Of a DNA stretch of 64,000 nt, positions 17,516 through 26,064 are shown piece after piece; positions within the stretch are counted from its first letter, which is position 1; every line of letters begins with the position of its first letter. The notes under the pieces were generated by a model. That model had not been told where the DNA came from and ran no database searches. It worked only from the letters and a program-made list of their open reading frames with translations. Source of the stretch: Bacteroidales bacterium (lineage in GTDB: Bacteria; Bacteroidota; Bacteroidia; Bacteroidales; JAQUTK01); NCBI GenBank assembly GCA_028709785.1, contig JAQUTK010000004.1, positions 62,001 to 126,000 of the forward strand, in the 5' to 3' direction. The translations under genes and the position numbers were made by a program.

Positions 17516-18427
17516 TCAGCCTTGAAAACCAAACTTTTTTGCGACCTTTTCATATACCGGTAGCTGCACGCCATACTGTTTGCCCATGCGAATCACCTCA
17601 AATACCAGTCCGTCAATCTCAGACTGCTTTCCCTGACGCATGTCCCGCTGCATGGAAGCAGAAGCCGTAGGTGCCAGATTGTCCAATATCTTCAAATTGG
17701 TCTGTAAGATATCCACCGTAAATCGAATACCGATTGCCTCGGCCACTTCCAGTATTTCACGCGTCAGAGCGACAAAGAGATCCCGTTCTTTACCCTCTAC
17801 CTGCATCGCTCCGGCATTTACATCATAGTAAGCACCACTGGCAGCCATAGCTGAAATATAGGTATACTTCTGAAAGGCATCCCTGAGTATATTATCAGAA
17901 AGTATAGCTCTGATTCCACTCTCTTGCAAATCTATTGCTATCTGTTGAAGTACCGGACGGTACTCCTCAGGCTTTCTGACCCCAAAAACAATCCGGAAGA
18001 TATCTCCAGACCGACTTATAACACCGGGTTCTTTGATTGTCGCGGCAATATAGATACACCCGTCTGTTACCAACAGATCAGGTAATTGTTGTTGCATCCT
18101 GCCGCCGGTACCATAGATATTGAGCACAGGTATGACAACCGTATTCTTATGCGCCACTCTTTGAATAAAAGGGATCGTTTGTGGGAGGGAATAACCTTTC
18201 ACACAATTAAAAATCACATCCGGCTGTTCATCATAATGCTCCATATCAGTCGCTTTGACCGGAACTGTAACGGATTCTCCTGAAAAACTTTCCATTTTCA
18301 GTCCGTTGGCACAAATCGCCTTGAGGTGTTCTCCTCTGGCAATGGCTGTAACATCCTTTCCGGCAGCAGTCATTTGAACGGCTATACTTCCTCCGGTGCC
18401 TCCGGCTCCAATAATCAAATACTTCAT
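17516..18427 (-). CDS. Ketopantoate reductase-like (PanE/ApbA family)
   Basis: This 303-residue NADPH-dependent reductase begins at MKYLIIGAGGTGGSIAVQM (ATG at 18427). I preferred it to a further-upstream in-frame start at 18595, which only adds non-family sequence. The Rossmann motif GAGGTGG is at residues 7-13. VIFNCVKGYSLPQT matches the family lysine-bearing loop, and the C-terminal helical domain has SSMQRDMRQGKQSEID-like text (here SASMQRDMRQGKQSEIDGL). It could supply pantoate for CoA, but no other pan genes are adjacent and the family includes paralogues of unknown substrate. Confidence 0.82.
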   Translation of the reverse strand: MKYLIIGAGGTGGSIAVQMTAAGKDVTAIARGEHLKAICANGLKMESFSGESVTVPVKATDMEHYDEQPDVIFNCVKGYSLPQTIPFIQRVAHKNTVVIPVLNIYGTGGRMQQQLPDLLVTDGCIYIAATIKEPGVISRSGDIFRIVFGVRKPEEYRPVLQQIAIDLQESGIRAILSDNILRDAFQKYTYISAMAASGAYYDVNAGAMQVEGKERDLFVALTREILEVAEAIGIRFTVDILQTNLKILDNLAPTASASMQRDMRQGKQSEIDGLVFEVIRMGKQYGVQLPVYEKVAKKFGFQG

Positions 18428-18921
18428 CTGAGTAGTTTTTACATTTCTGACAACAAATATAAGAAGATAATCTGTATCTCTGTTGTGACATAGTGATAAT
18501 ATCGTTCCTCCGAAAGAGTACTCAAAGTCAGAAATACGGTTGGAATGTCTGCTTGTATCAGCGTAATAATGATGAGTCAACCTGAGCAAAAGCATTTCTC
18601 ATACGGGAGAATAAATAGTCCTGACAGGAAGATAAACGCCATCCTCAAAGATGTATTAGTTATTCTGAACCGTAGAATAATCATTCTGAACTTTAGAACG
18701 ATCATTCTAAAGTTCAGAACAATCATTCCGTGCTTCAGAATGAATAATGTGTCAGGAGATAAGAAGTTTTACAACCTGACAACGAAACCTTTGACTCCTA
18801 TCAGATGGCAAAATAGATCAAGCAAGAAATAGGAAGGAAGCCATTTCTTGTTTGCAGCTGTACGTAATAAAAATTGTATAGGAGTTGTGGTTGCGTGGAA
18901 AGAGAACAGTCTGAGTCAGCG
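18428..18921. other. Intergenic region with a 21-bp palindromic tandem array
   Basis: This 494-base gap lies between two minus-strand genes. It contains the repeat array at 18662-18745, flanking CCTGACA (18620-18626) / TGTCAGG (18749-18755) inverted copies, and a small CAAGAAAT/ATTTCTTG dyad (18823-18850). A 95-codon plus-strand frame (18545-18832) crosses the array, and its 7-residue periodicity only mirrors the DNA repeat; I do not call it a gene. Confidence 0.65.
18662..18745. repeat. Four tandem 21-bp near-palindromic units
   Basis: Units start at 18662, 18683, 18704 and 18725, all exactly 21 bases apart. The consensus is approximately ATTCTGAAC-TTTAGAA-nnATC. Units 2 and 3 are close reverse complements, so the middle 40 bases form a larger dyad (TTCTGAACTTTAGAA / TTCTAAAGTTCAGAA). 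There are no unique spacers between units, so it is not a CRISPR. It could be an operator array, a transcription terminator or a repeat expansion. Confidence 0.85.
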
Positions 18922-19698
18922 TTATTCTTCCCGTATGTTTTTAAATTCTGCCCAGTCAATCACTTTTTCATAGATTGATTTTGAGTTCTTCGGCACATAC
19001 ACAACACACGTGCTTTTGTCTACTCTGTCAAAGACGTTCGAGCCCAATGTCGGCGGTGTAGCTCTCCGGACGTGAATCTCCTTCAGATTGCGACAAGAGC
19101 CAAAGGCATTCAGATCTATCTTGGCAACAGTTTCTGAGAGTGTGACGGAAAGAAGATCATTGCAATCACTGAATGCCCCCCACTCTATGGAAGAGACTCC
19201 TTGAGGTATTGTAACGGAAGTCAACCCGGTCATAGAGAATGTCTGCGGTTTGATCATTGTAAGAGCCTCGGGAAGTATTACTTTGGTCAGTTTTTCACAT
19301 CCCATGAAAGCAGCCTCATCAATCATTGCAACAGTCCGTGGAATAACTACTGAAACAATTTCTTCGCGCCAGAAAGCATCTTTTGCAATGCTGGTTACTG
19401 AATAAGTTTTACCTTCTGAGATGACGCTCTCCGGTATTTCCAGATCGCCGGAAAGAAGTTGTACTCCGGAATCTTCAGAAGAAGATCCGGAATTAGATGA
19501 AGTATCAGTCAAAACCCTGTCGACAGGATTGATTCGTTGATCAGAACCAAAGGAACGCTTGGAATCTGTCCGCTTTGCAACAGTTGCCGAAATCCCGTCA
19601 CTATTGATCGAATATCTTAGATTATTGTTCCAGATATCTGTCGCCTGTGATGCTAGAGCCAATGACAGGCAAAATGTGAGAAAAATGAGCTTTTTCAT
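18922..19698 (-). CDS. BspA-like leucine-rich repeat exported protein
   Basis: This 258-residue protein has a Sec signal peptide (to about residue 19, LALASQA; no lipobox Cys). An N-terminal region of about 85 residues is rich in Ser/Asp, followed by five or so LRR_5 repeats (FMGCEKLTKVILPEALTMIK, FGSCRNLKEIHV). The C-terminal cap NVFDRVDKSTCVVYVPKNSKS...WAEFKNIREE closely parallels that of the lipoprotein at 14658-15830, so the two are paralogues. It is presumably surface or periplasmic; the ligand is unknown. Confidence 0.82.
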   Translation of the reverse strand: MKKLIFLTFCLSLALASQATDIWNNNLRYSINSDGISATVAKRTDSKRSFGSDQRINPVDRVLTDTSSNSGSSSEDSGVQLLSGDLEIPESVISEGKTYSVTSIAKDAFWREEIVSVVIPRTVAMIDEAAFMGCEKLTKVILPEALTMIKPQTFSMTGLTSVTIPQGVSSIEWGAFSDCNDLLSVTLSETVAKIDLNAFGSCRNLKEIHVRRATPPTLGSNVFDRVDKSTCVVYVPKNSKSIYEKVIDWAEFKNIREE

Positions 19699-19932
19699 AA
19701 GAATTTACTTTTTAATAGCACTCTTCGGAATCGCTCCCATTTGATACGAAGACGTTATAATATATGCTTTATTGTTTGAGCCTCCACATAAGAGGAATGC
19801 AAATATACAACTTTATTCTAACATTCTCGCATTATACCTTCAATATCTTCATATTGCTGTTTGAGAAAGGGCATTGAATCTCAAAGTCGTATTTCTTATC
19901 GGGCAGTACATCTGTCGGAATAAAAATTGTGC

Positions 19933-19940
19933 TACCTTTG
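19933..19940 (+). promoter_or_regulatory. -7 element of dnaG
   Basis: TACCTTTG followed by C matches the Bacteroidota -7 consensus. It lies 19 bases before the chosen dnaG ATG (19959) and overlaps an alternative upstream GTG start (19929), which argues against that start. Confidence 0.55.
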
Positions 19941-19958
19941 CAGTATATACCCATTATA

Positions 19959-21968
19959 ATGATTGATCAGCTGACTATTGACAGGATTCTGAATGCCGCG
20001 AAAATCGTGGATGTTGTGAGCGAGTTTGTGACACTCCGCAAGCGTGGGGCTAATTTTATTGGCCTTTGTCCGTTTCACAACGAACGGACACCTTCATTCA
20101 GTGTCTCTCAGGCGAAAGGAATCTGCAAATGTTTTAGTTGTGGCAAAGGTGGTAATGTGATCCATTTCGTGATGGAGCATGAACAACTTTCCTACTATGA
20201 GGCTGCCAGATGGCTTGCTAAGAAATATGGTATCGAAATCGAAGAACGGGAACTGACAAACAAGGAAAAGGAAGCTCAATCGACAAGGGAAAGTATGTTT
20301 ATCCTGAACAGTTTTGCGAAGGATTACTATATGCGTGTGCTTACAGAGCACATTGAAGGCAAATCGGTCGGCATGGGATATTTCAGGGAAAGGGGATTCA
20401 GGGATGATATCATCCACAAATTCCAACTCGGATATAGCACGGAAGATCGCGACGCTTTGGCACGAGAGGCTCTCAAAAGTGGCTTCAAAAAGGAGCTGCT
20501 GATCAAGACCGGACTGTGTACTGAAAGCGAGCAAGGTCAACTCTTTGACCGCTACCGCGAAAGAGTAATCTTCCCAATACTAAGTTTATCGGGAAAGGTT
20601 GTCGCTTTTGGCGGACGTATATTGAAAAAGAATGAGAAACTGGCAAAATATGTCAACTCTCCCGAGTCGGAGGTATATCATAAGAGTAATGAGCTTTACG
20701 GTATTTTCTTTGCCAAACAGGCGATTGTTAAACAGGATCTCTGTTATTTGGTGGAAGGATATACGGATGTGCTCTCCATGCATCAGGCCGGAGTGGAAAA
20801 TGTGGTAGCCTCTTCGGGCACTGCTCTTACCGGCGGTCAGATCCGTCTGATACACCGGTTCACGGATAATATATGTGTGTTGTATGATGGTGATGCGGCA
20901 GGAATCAAGGCTTCTATCCGAGGTATCGATCTGCTGTTGGAGGAGGGTCTGAATGTCAAAGTGGTACTACTGCCGGATGGTGAAGATCCGGACTCTTTTG
21001 CTCACAAGCTGAGTGCAACTGAATTTACAGACTACCTGAAGAAAAGTCAGACAGACTTTATCCGCTTCAAGACCACCTTATTATTGGAAGAAGCAGGTAA
21101 GGATCCCATCCGTCGGGCTACATTGATTTCGGATATCGTAAAAAGTATCTCACTGATTCCGGATCAGATTATCCGTTCGGTCTATGTGAAAGAATGTAGT
21201 CAGATGTTGCAAATCAATGAGGAACTGTTACACAGGGAGGTCAATAAGCTGAAGTTGAATCAGCTGGAAAAACAACAAAACGCTACTAAAAGAGACGCTT
21301 CATACATCCCCCCCTTCACTCCATCTGAAGAGATGCCACAACTGCCGGAAGATTTTCGCCCGGCTTATATTCCCGGCGAGGAGCCCGCGCCACAACAACC
21401 TGTCACAAATTATCGCTATGCTGCCAATGAAAAGGAACTGATACGTGTGATCCTTAAATATGGTGAAGTGGAAATGGGAAAAGAGGAGGATGACGAGGAT
21501 AACATCACCGTAGTGCACGTATGCGATTACATTAAGCATCAGATGGACAGCAACGAACTGGCATTTGAGAATCCAATGTATCAGCAGATGATGATGGAAG
21601 CCTGGCAAGGTGTCTATGAGAATCCTTCGTTCGTTTGTATGAAATATTTCATGTCACATCAGGACGCGGCAATCAGTCGACTGGCTGCCGATCTGTTGAG
21701 TGAGAGATTTGTCCTGAGCAAATACCACACGCTAGTACAAAAAACAGAATCAAAAGAAGTACAGATAGTTGAACTGGTGTCCCGTGTTACAATGGAATAC
21801 CTGAGTGAGGTGCTAAATGATCAAATGAAAAATATTCTTGAGGAACTAAAACAAAATGTGGGAAAGGATCCGGAAAGAGAAGCAGAACTAATGCGCGAGA
21901 TGTGCTATGTGAACGAGGTCAAAGCTAAGTTGTCCAAAAGTCTGGGCGAACGTATCATACTCAAATAA
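19959..21968 (+). CDS. dnaG: DNA primase
   Basis: DnaG (669 residues from the ATG at 19959) makes RNA primers at the replication fork. The CHC2 zinc domain has CPFH at residues 37-40 and CFSC at 58-61. The TOPRIM core shows LVEGYTDVLSMHQAG with the catalytic Glu and LYDGDAAGIKAS with the metal Asp pair. The C-terminal third is the DnaB-helicase interaction region, including an acidic stretch (MGKEEDDEDNITV). I chose MIDQLTIDRIL because this is where the family begins and the promoter covers the earlier frame. Confidence 0.95.
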   Translation: MIDQLTIDRILNAAKIVDVVSEFVTLRKRGANFIGLCPFHNERTPSFSVSQAKGICKCFSCGKGGNVIHFVMEHEQLSYYEAARWLAKKYGIEIEERELTNKEKEAQSTRESMFILNSFAKDYYMRVLTEHIEGKSVGMGYFRERGFRDDIIHKFQLGYSTEDRDALAREALKSGFKKELLIKTGLCTESEQGQLFDRYRERVIFPILSLSGKVVAFGGRILKKNEKLAKYVNSPESEVYHKSNELYGIFFAKQAIVKQDLCYLVEGYTDVLSMHQAGVENVVASSGTALTGGQIRLIHRFTDNICVLYDGDAAGIKASIRGIDLLLEEGLNVKVVLLPDGEDPDSFAHKLSATEFTDYLKKSQTDFIRFKTTLLLEEAGKDPIRRATLISDIVKSISLIPDQIIRSVYVKECSQMLQINEELLHREVNKLKLNQLEKQQNATKRDASYIPPFTPSEEMPQLPEDFRPAYIPGEEPAPQQPVTNYRYAANEKELIRVILKYGEVEMGKEEDDEDNITVVHVCDYIKHQMDSNELAFENPMYQQMMMEAWQGVYENPSFVCMKYFMSHQDAAISRLAADLLSERFVLSKYHTLVQKTESKEVQIVELVSRVTMEYLSEVLNDQMKNILEELKQNVGKDPEREAELMREMCYVNEVKAKLSKSLGERIILK

Positions 21969-21994
21969 CCGGAGGCGACAGGATGTGCATACTT

Positions 21995-22029
21995 TTTGAA
22001 AGGATTACAAAAGAAAAGTGTTATCTTTG
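21995..22029 (+). promoter_or_regulatory. Promoter of tgt
   Basis: TTTG (21995-21998), then 23 bases, then TATCTTTG (22022-22029). The -7 match is perfect and the spacing somewhat long. The tgt ATG at 22047 is 17 bases on, so the leader is very short. Confidence 0.55.
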
Positions 22030-22046
22030 CGGCTTTAAAAAGGGTT

Positions 22047-23177
22047 ATGCAGTTTAAAGTCGAACATACAGATAGTCGCTCAAATGCCAGAGTGGGAATT
22101 ATCACAACGGATCATGGCACAATACACACGCCTATCTTCATGCCTGTAGGCACCGGAGGTAGTGTAAAAGGTGTCCATCAGACGGAACTAATCAATGACA
22201 TTCAGGCCGAAATAATCCTGGGCAACACCTACCATCTGTATCTGAGACCGGGTATTGAGATTCTCGAGAAAGCGGGAGGATTGCATAAGTTTAATGGCTT
22301 TGATCGCCCGATGCTGACCGACAGTGGTGGCTTTCAAGTCTTTTCTCTCGCGGAAAACCGCAAGCTGAAAGAGGAAGGAGCTGTGTTTCGTTCACATATT
22401 GATGGCTCAAAGCATTTATTTACGCCGGAGAATGTGATGGATATTCAGCGGAGTATCGGAGCTGATATTATTATGGCTTTTGACGAATGTACTCCAGGCG
22501 ATGCAGACTATGGATATGCAAAGAAATCAATGGAACTGACACACCGCTGGCTGGATCGCTGCGTAAACCGTTTTAATGAGACTGAACCGAAATACGACTA
22601 CTCTCAGGCACTCTTTCCTATTGTGCAGGGTTGTACCTTTACTGATTTGAGAAAAATATCGGCGGAGTATATTGCTTCAAAGAATGCGGAGGGCAATGCC
22701 ATCGGCGGACTGGCAGTAGGCGAACCAACAGAAGTGATGTATGAAATGATTGAAGTGGTCAACGAAATATTGCCTAAAGATAAGCCTCGCTACCTGATGG
22801 GAGTAGGCACCCCGGTCAATCTTCTTGAAGCAATTGAAAGGGGGGTTGATATGTTTGACTGCGTAATGCCGACACGTAACGGACGTAACGGAATGATTTT
22901 TACACGCAATGGTACCATGAATATGCGTAATAAGAAATGGTCTGATGATTTCTCCCCTATTGATGCGGAAGGCGCCTCCTTCGTAGACAAAATCTACAGC
23001 AAGGCATATTTGCGTCATCTGATGATCAGCGAGGAACTGTTGGCTCTCCAGATTTGTTCGATTCACAACCTGGCTTTTTATCTGTGGTTGGTTAAAGAGG
23101 CACGTAAACATATAATAGAAGGTGATTTCTCCTCTTGGAAAGCAGGCATGATCCCTCTGCTTTCACAACGCTTATAA
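22047..23177 (+). CDS. tgt: tRNA-guanine transglycosylase, zinc motif absent
   Basis: Tgt (376 residues, the usual length) exchanges G34 of GUN-anticodon tRNAs for preQ1 on the way to queuosine, or for a salvaged base in some gut bacteria. The active-site Asp pair is present: D92 in TDSGGFQVFS and the nucleophile D271 in MFDCVMPTRNGRNG, with GGLAVGEP for base binding. Oddly, the region that normally reads ECDCYTC reads AEGASFVDK at residues 308-315, so three zinc cysteines are missing, although the later His (H340 in SIHNLAFY) remains. I chose the ATG at 22047; earlier in-frame codons precede the promoter -7. Confidence 0.93.
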   Translation: MQFKVEHTDSRSNARVGIITTDHGTIHTPIFMPVGTGGSVKGVHQTELINDIQAEIILGNTYHLYLRPGIEILEKAGGLHKFNGFDRPMLTDSGGFQVFSLAENRKLKEEGAVFRSHIDGSKHLFTPENVMDIQRSIGADIIMAFDECTPGDADYGYAKKSMELTHRWLDRCVNRFNETEPKYDYSQALFPIVQGCTFTDLRKISAEYIASKNAEGNAIGGLAVGEPTEVMYEMIEVVNEILPKDKPRYLMGVGTPVNLLEAIERGVDMFDCVMPTRNGRNGMIFTRNGTMNMRNKKWSDDFSPIDAEGASFVDKIYSKAYLRHLMISEELLALQICSIHNLAFYLWLVKEARKHIIEGDFSSWKAGMIPLLSQRL

Positions 23178-23187
23178 TCTGACATCC

Positions 23188-24279
23188 ATGCTGCTGAAAA
23201 GATTAGATACATATATCATTAAAAAGTTCCTCGGAACCTATGTATTCTCGATTGCTTTGATCCTGAGTATCGCTGTTGTCTTTGATATCAACGAAAAGCT
23301 GGATAAGTTTATGAGTTACAACGCTCCGCTTCGGGCAATCATTTTTGATTATTATCTGAACTTTGTCCCCTATTTCGCCAATCTTTTCAGCGCTTTATTT
23401 GTTTTTATTTCTGTCATCTTCTTCACTTCCAACCTAGCGGGCAATTCTGAGTTTATTGCTATGCTAGCAAGTGGAACAAGTTTCAAGCGGATCATGCGTC
23501 CGTATATGATCTCCGCAGCTATCATTGCTGTTTTCAACTTCGCCCTGAGCGCTTTTATTATTCCACCGTCCAACCAGGCCATGCAGAACTTCTTGCAGAC
23601 CTATGTCAAGAAACGGCCTCAGACGGAAGCTCAGCTTGATATCCAGTTTGAAGTCGAAAAAGATGTGATCGTTTATATCAGCCGCTTTGAAAATGCAGAG
23701 AATACAGGCTATCGGTTCTCTCTGGAAAAATTTGACGGCAAACAGCTCAAATCACGTCTGACCGCCTCAACAATAAAATACGATTCAGGTAATGTTTGGA
23801 CAGTCCGGAATTATATGATCCGTAACTTTGACGGAATGCGTGAGAATATCATTAAAGGAGAAATAAACGCACCACTGGACACCACCATACAGATGGATCT
23901 ATCGGACATGAAATCGTCTGAAGGATTGAGTACGGAAATGACATCACCACAACTAAAGCGTTATATCGATAAACAGAGGAGAAGGGGGATCGGTAACCTG
24001 AGCGAATTTGAGATTGAATATCATCGGCGCTTTGCCCGTTCACTGGCAGCATTTATTCTGACAGCCATTGGACTCTCACTGGCTTCGCAAAAGAGAAAGG
24101 GAGGTATGGGTCTGCATCTGGGTATCGGACTGGGGTTAAGTTTCTCATACATACTTTTTGATACTGTATCCTCTACTTTTGCCGTAAATGGAGAAATGAA
24201 TGTCATATTGGCAGTTTGGCTTCCAAATCTTGTGTATTCACTTATTGCTATTGTGCTTTACCGCAACGCTCCAAAATAA
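23188..24279 (+). CDS. LptF/LptG (YjgP/YjgQ) family permease
   Basis: This 363-residue inner-membrane protein has two N-terminal membrane segments (LIIKKFLGTYVFSIALI-like, here YIIKKFLGTYVFSIALILS), a periplasmic beta-jellyroll domain, and a C-terminal membrane bundle from about residue 280. LptF/G with LptB and LptC extract LPS from the inner membrane for transport to the surface. I cannot decide between LptF and LptG by eye, and other lpt genes are not in the window. It begins 10 bases after tgt. Confidence 0.88.
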   Translation: MLLKRLDTYIIKKFLGTYVFSIALILSIAVVFDINEKLDKFMSYNAPLRAIIFDYYLNFVPYFANLFSALFVFISVIFFTSNLAGNSEFIAMLASGTSFKRIMRPYMISAAIIAVFNFALSAFIIPPSNQAMQNFLQTYVKKRPQTEAQLDIQFEVEKDVIVYISRFENAENTGYRFSLEKFDGKQLKSRLTASTIKYDSGNVWTVRNYMIRNFDGMRENIIKGEINAPLDTTIQMDLSDMKSSEGLSTEMTSPQLKRYIDKQRRRGIGNLSEFEIEYHRRFARSLAAFILTAIGLSLASQKRKGGMGLHLGIGLGLSFSYILFDTVSSTFAVNGEMNVILAVWLPNLVYSLIAIVLYRNAPK

Positions 24280-24286
24280 CAGAAAG

Positions 24287-24883
24287 ATGAAACTAATATC
24301 CAAAGTATCAATAGACTGCAGCAGATACATGCCATCCAAAGATGTGTTACTGTTTCTGATTCTGTTGTTTGGAAGTCATTTTTTGTGGAAAATTGTGATG
24401 AATGAGGATATCCAGGGAGATCGTATTGCCTTTTTGGGAATTGATCTGAGCAGTTCTTTCAGAATCCTTTCTCTGTTTTATGCCAAACTCACGGCTACAA
24501 TTCTTCAACTGTGTGGCGATGATGTACGTTTGGATCAAGGAACAAAACTGCTCTTTGGAGATGGTTTCAAACTCGTTGTTATATGGGGTTGTACTGCTGT
24601 CAAACAAGTGTATATGCTTGCAGTAATCCTTATTTTTAGCCGTGGTCCCAGAAAGCCGAAACTATGGTTTATACCGGTATGTTCTTTCCTGCTTGTAGTT
24701 TTCAATAGTTTTCGAATCACTCTTATTGCTCATTTTACAAGTATTGACCCTGCATTGTTTGACATATTACATGAAGTATTCCGAATTCTGTTTTATGGCA
24801 TTATATTTGTTATGTGGGTGATATGGGAAGAACGTTTTCACCTTCCGGCCATCTCATCTTATTCTATAAAGAAATCTGCATGA
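24287..24883 (+). CDS. Exosortase/archaeosortase-family membrane protein
   Basis: This 198-residue protein has about five or six membrane segments and the catalytic triad pattern of exosortases. Cys102 lies in VVIWGCTAVKQ, Arg143 in VVFNSFRITLIAHF and His162 in DILHEVFRILFYG. Exosortases are membrane transpeptidase-like enzymes that cleave sorting tails, so an XrtF-like role is possible. No PEP-CTERM-like substrate is seen here. The ATG at 24287 lies 7 bases after the permease stop; a further-upstream in-frame start inside lptF/G is unlikely. Its stop overlaps the DUF4105 start (ATGA, 24880-24883), so the two are translationally coupled. Confidence 0.75.
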   Translation: MKLISKVSIDCSRYMPSKDVLLFLILLFGSHFLWKIVMNEDIQGDRIAFLGIDLSSSFRILSLFYAKLTATILQLCGDDVRLDQGTKLLFGDGFKLVVIWGCTAVKQVYMLAVILIFSRGPRKPKLWFIPVCSFLLVVFNSFRITLIAHFTSIDPALFDILHEVFRILFYGIIFVMWVIWEERFHLPAISSYSIKKSA

Positions 24884-26064
24884 AAAGATTTGTATTTTTT
24901 TTCTTGATGCTCTTTTGCTTTTCGCTTTTCGCAAAGGCTCAGCAACTAAACGATGACACACAAATCAGTGTGCTAATTACTGCACCAGGCAACGAATCCT
25001 ATTCAGCTTTCGGGCACGCTTCTATCCGGGTAAAGGAGAAAAGTATAGATATGGATTATGTTTTTAATTACGGACTGTTTGATTTTAATGCACCAAACTT
25101 TCTCTATCGTTTTGTAAAAGGTGAAACTGATTACATGCTCGGCATACAGCTTTTCTTCGATGCAAGCATGGATGCCAAACTGGAGAACAGGAAGATGAGC
25201 GAAATGGTGCTCAACCTGACTCTCGAAGAGAAACAGGTTTTGTTTGATTCGCTGATCAAAAATGCACTTCCTGAAAACAGAGTCTATCGCTACAACTTCA
25301 TTTATGACAACTGTGCGACACGGATTCATGATATCATTGGAAAAGGAGTAGCAAAAGTGGATTATAGCTATGCATATAAAGGAAAAACATTCAGAGAACT
25401 GATTCATGAGTTTGCTCCTGCCAACACATGGATCGGCTTTGGTGAAGATCTGTTGATTGGTGCGGATGCTGATAAGCCTGTCGAAGGGAAATATTACAGC
25501 TTCCTTCCTGAGTATCTGCAAAAAGAAATTCAAAGCGGAACAATCAATCGCGAAGGAAAGAAAGAACCTTTGGTAAGCAGCACAAAGATAATTGTCACAG
25601 CAACTTCGCAGCCGAAAGAAGAATCTCCTTTTACACCAATCAATGTCAATTGGGCGTTATTAATTATTCTGTTTTTGGTTACCCGTTCAGGGATGATCCA
25701 TTGCAAAACGATGGTCGTATTGGATGTCATTCTCTTCTCCATCGCCGGACTTGCGGGATGCCTCTTCCTCTTCATGAATCTTTATTCAACTCATCCGCTC
25801 GTTTCTCCCAACTATATTATTCTGTTCTTCCACCCTCTTCTACTGTTGCTTTTACCAATGCTTGCCGTCTCTTCGATCAGAAAATATGCAAACTATTTTC
25901 ATGCGGTTAACTTAATCTGGACGGGATGTATTATCTTTGCGTGGCATTTTATTCCACAAACAATGAACCCTGCTGTATGGCCTCTTGTTGGACTTCTTGC
26001 AATTCGTTCTGTACACAAACTCTATCTGTGGTGGTTTTCATTGCATATTAAGAAATTAGATTGA
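24880..26064 (+). CDS. DUF4105 membrane protein (candidate lipoprotein N-acyltransferase)
   Basis: This 394-residue protein has a signal peptide (to about residue 20) and a soluble DUF4105 domain with an invariant-looking His46 (SAFGHASIRV) and Cys145 (FIYDNCATRIHD), consistent with a Cys-His papain/NlpC-like catalytic pair. Four or so C-terminal membrane helices follow. As I recall, unchecked, DUF4105 proteins of Bacteroides were reported as Lnb, the enzyme that N-acylates lipoproteins in place of Lnt. I chose the ATG at 24880 because the signal peptide starts there and it overlaps the exosortase-like stop. The downstream phosphatase-like gene overlaps its stop. Confidence 0.75.
   Translation: MKRFVFFFLMLFCFSLFAKAQQLNDDTQISVLITAPGNESYSAFGHASIRVKEKSIDMDYVFNYGLFDFNAPNFLYRFVKGETDYMLGIQLFFDASMDAKLENRKMSEMVLNLTLEEKQVLFDSLIKNALPENRVYRYNFIYDNCATRIHDIIGKGVAKVDYSYAYKGKTFRELIHEFAPANTWIGFGEDLLIGADADKPVEGKYYSFLPEYLQKEIQSGTINREGKKEPLVSSTKIIVTATSQPKEESPFTPINVNWALLIILFLVTRSGMIHCKTMVVLDVILFSIAGLAGCLFLFMNLYSTHPLVSPNYIILFFHPLLLLLLPMLAVSSIRKYANYFHAVNLIWTGCIIFAWHFIPQTMNPAVWPLVGLLAIRSVHKLYLWWFSLHIKKLD

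Noticed and set aside
18662-18745. Possible CRISPR array
   Set aside because: Units abut without unique spacers, are only 21 bases long, vary between copies, and no cas genes are near.
18545-18832. 95-codon plus-strand frame with a 7-residue repeat
   Set aside because: The periodicity comes from the 21-bp DNA array; the flanks have no coding character.
20094-20540. 148-codon minus-strand frame
   Set aside because: It lies opposite the zinc and catalytic regions of dnaG; a shadow.
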